This document shows positions 59,452 to 63,650 of a stretch of DNA of 63,650 nucleotides, in pieces (the first letter of the stretch is position 1; every line of letters begins with the position of its first letter). A model generated the notes under the pieces. The model was not told the origin of the DNA, searched no databases, and saw nothing but the letters and a program-made list of their open reading frames with translations. The translations under genes and the position numbers were made by a program. This DNA comes from Lactobacillales bacterium (GTDB lineage: Bacteria; Bacillota; Bacilli; Lactobacillales; Streptococcaceae): NCBI GenBank assembly GCA_031261705.1, contig JAISJD010000031.1, forward strand, positions 1 to 63,650, read 5' to 3'.

Positions 59452-60621
59452 TTAACTTTGATAATCAGTTATCTTATCTGAATGTTTTTTCAACAAATCC
59501 CACATTTTTATTTGTGGCTTCGGGAATACCAATGTTTGAAAATCTGTTCCCGTTACCCAACGGACATTATTTTCGTTATATTTCTCAAGGCTCTCAGCAA
59601 CTGTAAAATCTTCACGAGCTTGCTTTATTCCTTCATAAACTAAAATATGCCATTTTAAATGACTAAAAATATGCGTAATTTCTCCAGTCGGCTTTGTTTG
59701 CCAAACGGTTTCAGCTATCTCATTTGGCAAAGAAAATTCCTTGTTTAAACCATGTTCAGAGTGCTGTGAAAGCTCGGTATAACGCTCCTTACTCACTTCT
59801 ACTAGAGGAAACGTCCACATGTTTGCCAACAATCCTGTATCTGGACGCTGTTCTAAATAATAAGCCCCATCTTCATCTTTGGCAGCAAATGCTAAATAAT
59901 ACATGGGCTTTGCTTTCATTTTCTTTGATTTTACTGGAAAATGAAGCTGCGTCCCCTCCGCATAGCTTACACAAAAGCTTTGAATAGGACAAATGTTGCA
60001 GGACGGACTAGTCGGCGTACAAATTGCAGAACCCAAATCCATCATTGCTTGGTTAAATTCTCCCGGAAATTCATGACTAATGATTTTCCTCATCGCCTCA
60101 TCAAAAATCTTACGACTAGAGCTTTTCGCAATATCCGCATCAATCTCAAATAAACGACTGGTCACCCGCATAACATTTCCATCAATTGCTGGCTCCGGTA
60201 GTCCAAAAGCAATGCTCGCAATTGCCCCACTGGTATAGGGGCCAATCCCTTTTAAACTTTGAATATCTGCCAAGTTCCCAGGCATCTTTCCATCAAATTT
60301 TTCTACAATCTGTTGTGCTGCAATTTTTAAATTCCGAGCACGTGAGTAATAGCCTAAGCCCTCCCAAGTTTTAAGGAGAACCTCATCCTCCGCCTGCGCC
60401 AACGCTTGAATCGTCGGAAATCGCTCCATAAACCTATAAAAATAGCCAATCACGGTATCTACCCGTGTTTGTTGAAGCATAATTTCAGAAATCCAAATGC
60501 GGTATGGATTTTGGTCTGCACGCCAAGGAAGATTGCGATGTTCCTCTTCATACCATTTCAAAAATACCTGCTGGAAATCAGCTACCCTCTGCTCACTCCA
60601 GCTCTCCCAACTATTCTTCAC
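59452..60621 (-). CDS. mutY: Adenine DNA glycosylase
   Basis: Removes adenine mispaired with 8-oxoguanine. It is 390 residues. The helix-hairpin-helix is LKGIGPYTSGAIASIAFG with the catalytic Asp in AIDGNVMR; the catalytic Glu is in SEIMLQQTRVD. The [4Fe-4S] cysteines are C-x6-C-x2-C-x5-C (CTPTSPSCNICPIQSFC). A C-terminal NUDIX-like domain reads the 8-oxoG side. GTG at 60621 has AAGGAG 6 nt before it and overlaps recX by 11 nt; the longer ATG form lacks a site. Confidence 0.96.
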   Translation of the reverse strand: MKNSWESWSEQRVADFQQVFLKWYEEEHRNLPWRADQNPYRIWISEIMLQQTRVDTVIGYFYRFMERFPTIQALAQAEDEVLLKTWEGLGYYSRARNLKIAAQQIVEKFDGKMPGNLADIQSLKGIGPYTSGAIASIAFGLPEPAIDGNVMRVTSRLFEIDADIAKSSSRKIFDEAMRKIISHEFPGEFNQAMMDLGSAICTPTSPSCNICPIQSFCVSYAEGTQLHFPVKSKKMKAKPMYYLAFAAKDEDGAYYLEQRPDTGLLANMWTFPLVEVSKERYTELSQHSEHGLNKEFSLPNEIAETVWQTKPTGEITHIFSHLKWHILVYEGIKQAREDFTVAESLEKYNENNVRWVTGTDFQTLVFPKPQIKMWDLLKKHSDKITDYQS

Positions 60622-61423
60622 CGTTTTCTCCTTCTTGCGTGAGCATTTCTTCGATAAATTCATTAATACTATCTAAGGCAAACCCTTTTTGGTAAAGCGA
60701 CTGTTTGACTTTCTGCTTTCGTTTGGCAAGCTCCACCCGAGCATTTCTATGCCAAATCTTCTCACCAAACTTAACTAAAGCCTGATATTCAGCCTCATCA
60801 TCCTTCTCAAATTCAATTGAGCCCATAGCAAGTGTTATCACTTGATTAGAAAAGCCTTTCTGCATTAAATTTTGTTTAATTTTCTGCAAGGATTCCTGAT
60901 AGCTTTTTGCATAATATTTCTTCGCTAATTTTTGCGCAACATGTGTAGCAATCGCTAGTTGATTTTCTTCCTCGTAAAGCGTGAGAGCATTTGTAATGAT
61001 ACTTTCGCTTACCCCACGTTTCTTTAACTGCTGACGAATGACAATAGGCCCCTTATCACTCGTTCGCATCATTGTTCGGACATAGCTTTCCGCATAGATT
61101 TTATCATCTAGCAGCTTTAATTGCTTGAGCTGTTCTACAATCCTATCCGTATCAGTGCCAAAAATTTCTTTTTCCTTTAAAAACTTCCGCAATTCCCATT
61201 CACTTCTTAATTGGTAGCCTAAATAATTATAGGCTAGCTGCAACCCAACCGCATAGACCCCGTCTTTTTTCACTTTGTTAATGGTTGTTTCGTCAAGCTC
61301 TTTCCCTTTTAATAAACGATACTTTACAAGAACATCCTCAGACACCCTTAATTTTTGTCCGTCATCTAAATATACTTGATAAAACTCGCCCTTGTCCTTA
61401 CTTAATTTGGTTATATTTGCCAT
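60611..61423 (-). CDS. recX: Regulatory protein RecX
   Basis: A 270-residue RecA modulator made of repeated three-helix modules. Signature segments LRSEWELRKFLKEK and KGPIVIRQQLKKRGVSE are present. The ATG at 61423 gives the usual short front before KLSKDKGEFYQVYLDDG. Overlaps mutY, so two DNA-repair functions are cotranscribed. Divergent from rlmD. Confidence 0.95.
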   Translation of the reverse strand: MANITKLSKDKGEFYQVYLDDGQKLRVSEDVLVKYRLLKGKELDETTINKVKKDGVYAVGLQLAYNYLGYQLRSEWELRKFLKEKEIFGTDTDRIVEQLKQLKLLDDKIYAESYVRTMMRTSDKGPIVIRQQLKKRGVSESIITNALTLYEEENQLAIATHVAQKLAKKYYAKSYQESLQKIKQNLMQKGFSNQVITLAMGSIEFEKDDEAEYQALVKFGEKIWHRNARVELAKRKQKVKQSLYQKGFALDSINEFIEEMLTQEGENGEE

Positions 61424-61535
61424 TTTCTCACGTCTTTTCTTCAGTATCACTCACGTTTATTCTATCAAATATGAAGAAAGTTTGGTATCCTAAGACTTAT
61501 AAATCACTTATTGAACGATGAAAAGTGGAGGAAAT

Positions 61536-62906
61536 ATGACTATCCAATTGAAAAAAAATCAAACCTTTATGTTAAAAATTAAACGCTTAGGCATCAACGG
61601 GGAGGGTGTCGGAAATTACAAAGGAAAAATCGTATTTGTTCCCGGTGCTTTACCTAAAGAAGAAGTCTTAGTGAAAGTCTCACAAACAACTGACAAATAT
61701 GCAGAAGCACAAATTGTGAAAATTAGGAAAAAAAGTAAAGAACGCACCACACCGCCTTGCTCTGTTTACGAAACATGTGGAGGATGCCAGCTCCAGCACT
61801 TAGCTTATCCCGCTCAACTAACCTTTAAAAAAGATTTATTAAAGCAGGCTCTAGCAAAATTCAGACCGGCTGGCTATGAGAACTATATTCTTCGTGACAC
61901 CTTGGGAATGAAAGACCCTTGGCATTATCGCAACAAGGCACAGTTCCAGCTTCGTCAAACAGCTCAAGGCATTCAAGCAGGATTGTATCAATCGAATTCT
62001 CATCAGCTTGTAGCGATTACTGATTGTCTCGTTCAAGAAAAAACCACACAAAAAGTCATCAACATCGTCGTGACAATTTTAAATAAATATCATGCTTCAA
62101 TTTATGATGAAAATAAAAATTCAGGGATTTTTCGGACACTGATGGTACGTATTGGCATAGAAACTGGAGAAACGCAATTAGTATTTATTACAAATTCAGA
62201 AAAATTTCCACAAAAACTTGAAATTCTTCGTGAAATTACGCAAGAATTACCCGAGCTAGTATCCATTATGCAAAATGTGCAAAACAAAAAGACTTCGCTT
62301 ATTATGGGAGAAAAAACCATTCATTTGTGGGGCAAGGACAGCATTGAAGAACATATCAACGAGGTTGTTTTCGACCTTTCCGCTCGTGCCTTCTTCCAGC
62401 TAAATCCAAAACAAACAAATGTTTTATACAACGAAGCATTAAAAGCACTGGATTTAAAGGAAAATGAAACCGTGGTAGATGCCTATTGTGGTGTTGGTAC
62501 AATAGGCTTAAGCTTTGCGAAACATGCGAAGGAGGTTCGTGGAATGGATACAATTCCACAAGCCATTGAAGATGCGCAGAAAAATGTCAAACGACTGGGG
62601 TTAACAAATACCCGTTATGAAGTCGGGACAGCCGAAAAGTTATTGCCAAAATGGATAAAAGAAGGATTTCATCCCACAAGTATCGTCGTCGACCCACCTA
62701 GAACGGGCTTAGATAAGGAACTTGTCCAAACGCTCTTACAAAATCCACCAGAAAAATTGGTCTATATCTCTTGTAATATTTCCACATTAGCGCGTGACCT
62801 AGTCCAATTATCGAAAATTTTTGAGGTACATTATTTACAGTCTGTTGATATGTTTCCGATGACCGCAAGATGTGAAGTAGTCGTGAAAATGACAAAGAAA
62901 AATTAA
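61536..62906 (+). CDS. rlmD: 23S rRNA (uracil-5)-methyltransferase, RlmD/RlmCD family
   Basis: A 456-residue TRAM-domain m5U methyltransferase. TRAM domain at about 10-65, cysteine motif with CGGCQLQH for a [4Fe-4S] cluster, SAM motif DAYCGVGTIGLSFA, and the catalytic cysteine in YISCNISTLARDL after VDPPRTGLDKELV. Firmicutes often carry two such proteins, so the exact uridine is uncertain. The start at 61536 has GGAGG just before it; the in-frame ATG at 61518 has none. Confidence 0.93.
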   Translation: MTIQLKKNQTFMLKIKRLGINGEGVGNYKGKIVFVPGALPKEEVLVKVSQTTDKYAEAQIVKIRKKSKERTTPPCSVYETCGGCQLQHLAYPAQLTFKKDLLKQALAKFRPAGYENYILRDTLGMKDPWHYRNKAQFQLRQTAQGIQAGLYQSNSHQLVAITDCLVQEKTTQKVINIVVTILNKYHASIYDENKNSGIFRTLMVRIGIETGETQLVFITNSEKFPQKLEILREITQELPELVSIMQNVQNKKTSLIMGEKTIHLWGKDSIEEHINEVVFDLSARAFFQLNPKQTNVLYNEALKALDLKENETVVDAYCGVGTIGLSFAKHAKEVRGMDTIPQAIEDAQKNVKRLGLTNTRYEVGTAEKLLPKWIKEGFHPTSIVVDPPRTGLDKELVQTLLQNPPEKLVYISCNISTLARDLVQLSKIFEVHYLQSVDMFPMTARCEVVVKMTKKN

Positions 62907-62915
62907 TAATATTAA

Positions 62916-62958
62916 AGGCTTATTTTCATTTGTTTCGATGAATAATAAGTCTTTTTTT
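62916..62958 (+). terminator. Terminator of rlmD
   Basis: AGGCTTATT (62916-62924) pairs with AATAAGTCT (62944-62952) with one G-U and an inner CAT/ATG pair, and is followed by TTTTTTT. Confidence 0.85.
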
Positions 62959-62988
62959 AATAAAAAAATTAAATCTAGTAGTAAATAT

Positions 62989-63017
62989 TTGAAATTGATA
63001 ATCATTTGTCTTATAAT
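62989..63017 (+). promoter_or_regulatory. Promoter of the small membrane protein gene
   Basis: TTGAAA (62989-62994), a 17-nt spacer and a perfect TATAAT (63012-63017). The spacer contains TGATAATCATT, resembling half or more of a Fur-type box. Confidence 0.8.
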
Positions 63018-63071
63018 AAAATTATATTTTGATGTGATGATTATAATTTTGCTAAAAAGGAGAGGTAGATA

Positions 63072-63518
63072 ATGAAAGATAAATTATCAAAATTAAGATT
63101 AATTCTCATTGAACTATTATCTTTTATTTATACACTACTGCTTTTTTCTCCGTGGTTACAGGTTGATCTGACAGAAAAACCACATTCTCAGATTCTTGGT
63201 GTTGAATATTTATTGGAATCTCCTCTACTTGTTGTTGTTTATCTAACTATTTCTATTTTCAGTTTTATTTGTTTAGTTAAGCCAACGACATTCTCTATTG
63301 TTGTTGTCCGCTTGCTTTCATTATTCGTTCTTTTCTACATGTTTGATCCTATTTTCATTTATGGTTCAAAGGTCTTTGATTATATTGAATACGGCTACGG
63401 AACATCGTTAGTCATTGTTTTCCTAATAAATCTATTGTTATTCAGTCCAACAATCTTACATATCCTTAAAATTCTGAACGAGGGTCGAAAAGCACTTTTC
63501 ACCATTCATCTCAATTAA
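63072..63518 (+). CDS. Uncharacterised small membrane protein
   Basis: A 148-residue protein with four predicted membrane helices (about residues 9-27, 50-69, 77-96, 108-130) and short loops; both ends are basic. I recognise no family. AGGAGAGG precedes the ATG, and a consensus promoter lies upstream, so it is a real, independently transcribed gene. Function unknown. Confidence 0.78.
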   Translation: MKDKLSKLRLILIELLSFIYTLLLFSPWLQVDLTEKPHSQILGVEYLLESPLLVVVYLTISIFSFICLVKPTTFSIVVVRLLSLFVLFYMFDPIFIYGSKVFDYIEYGYGTSLVIVFLINLLLFSPTILHILKILNEGRKALFTIHLN

Positions 63519-63540
63519 AAAGCGAAGAATTAATGATAAG

Positions 63541-63604
63541 CTCCCATCATAGTAGACAATAGAAAAAACAAAAATTTCTATTCTACGAATGATGGGAGTT
63601 TTTT
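63541..63604 (+). terminator. Long hairpin with T run
   Basis: CTCCCATCAT (63541-63550) pairs with ATGATGGGAG (63589-63598). Inside are GTAG/CTAC and AATAGAAA/TTTCTATT. TTTTTT follows. It terminates the membrane-protein gene or attenuates what follows. Confidence 0.75.
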
Positions 63605-63607
63605 GGT

Positions 63608-63650
63608 ATGTCAAAAAGAAATATTAATTTATCGGTTTCTACAAAGCTAG
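63608..63650 (+). CDS. Possible 5' end of an ORF cut by the window edge
   Basis: ATG at 63608 opens a frame reading MSKRNINLSVSTKL to the window end. GGGAG, 9 nt upstream, could serve as a ribosome site but lies in the 3' arm of the terminator-like hairpin. Too short to identify. Confidence 0.3.
   Translation, partial: MSKRNINLSVSTKL

Noticed and set aside
1..63650. CRISPR arrays, intact insertion sequences, prophage or toxin-antitoxin genes
   Set aside because: I found no regularly spaced direct repeats, transposase or integrase frames, or paired toxin-antitoxin genes. The only repeated elements seen are the two UUCG terminators and the alsS operator pair.

Overview
This is a low-GC chromosomal segment from a Firmicute of the order Lactobacillales, most likely Enterococcaceae or a close relative. 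The evidence is: the order miaA-hflX-ynbB-glnR-glnA without hfq; a MapZ division-site protein; the small lactobacillal families DUF3042 and DUF2969; a GlnR box; a PurBox-type site upstream of purE; and an alaS T-box. The genus cannot be fixed from the sequence alone. Almost every gene is on the minus strand. The exceptions are a DUF3042 gene, a TetR-family regulator, rlmD and a small membrane protein.

Layout. 0-5.7 kb: nitrogen control (glnR-glnA, own promoter and GlnR box), a PLP lyase, HflX and MiaA. 5.8-11.1 kb: envelope genes (DUF3042, YtxH-like, DUF948), hprK-lgt, and an yvlB-yvlC-yvlD-like envelope-stress operon. 11.3-17.4 kb: tuf, an M3 peptidase and purE-purK-purB behind a PurBox promoter. 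17.6-20.3 kb: a peptidoglycan operon (unknown gene, VanY-type carboxypeptidase, glucosaminidase) and an ArAE/FUSC-type membrane protein. 20.4-22.8 kb: acetoin operon alsS-alsD with palindromic operator-like sites. 23-28 kb: yhbY-nadD-yqeK-rsfS-methyltransferase, preceded by mapZ. 28-31 kb: an M32 carboxypeptidase and a decayed FtsX-type permease pseudogene. 31-36 kb: a 1416-residue fused 2-hydroxyacyl-CoA dehydratase activase-like protein, divergent from a TetR regulator. 36-38.2 kb: a small protein, a UbiA/MenA prenyltransferase with a flavodoxin-like partner, then tRNA-Tyr and tRNA-Gln. 38.3-41 kb: a DUF2969 protein, murC and a disordered protein. 41-51.5 kb: a glycogen cluster (glgB-glgC-glgD-glgA-glgP, plus a GH13 amylase behind its own terminator and promoter). 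51.8-55.9 kb: alaS with a T-box, and an unknown protein with a formylglycine-generating-enzyme-like signature. 56-63 kb: a DEAD-box helicase, an MFS exporter, an Ntdp-like phosphatase, mutY, recX, rlmD and a small membrane protein. The window ends in a long hairpin and a possible truncated ORF.

Most of this is housekeeping DNA. I saw no CRISPR array, intact insertion sequence, prophage or toxin-antitoxin module. The less ordinary items are: (1) the alsS operator pair; (2) a hairpin lying between the Shine-Dalgarno sequence and start codon of glgC; (3) the fused CoA-dehydratase activase and its TetR neighbour; (4) the menA-flavodoxin pair; (5) the motor-less disordered protein in the position of sftA upstream of murC; (6) the FGE-like protein next to alaS; and (7) the multiply disrupted permease pseudogene. 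I did not find convincing evidence of a wholly new multi-gene system.
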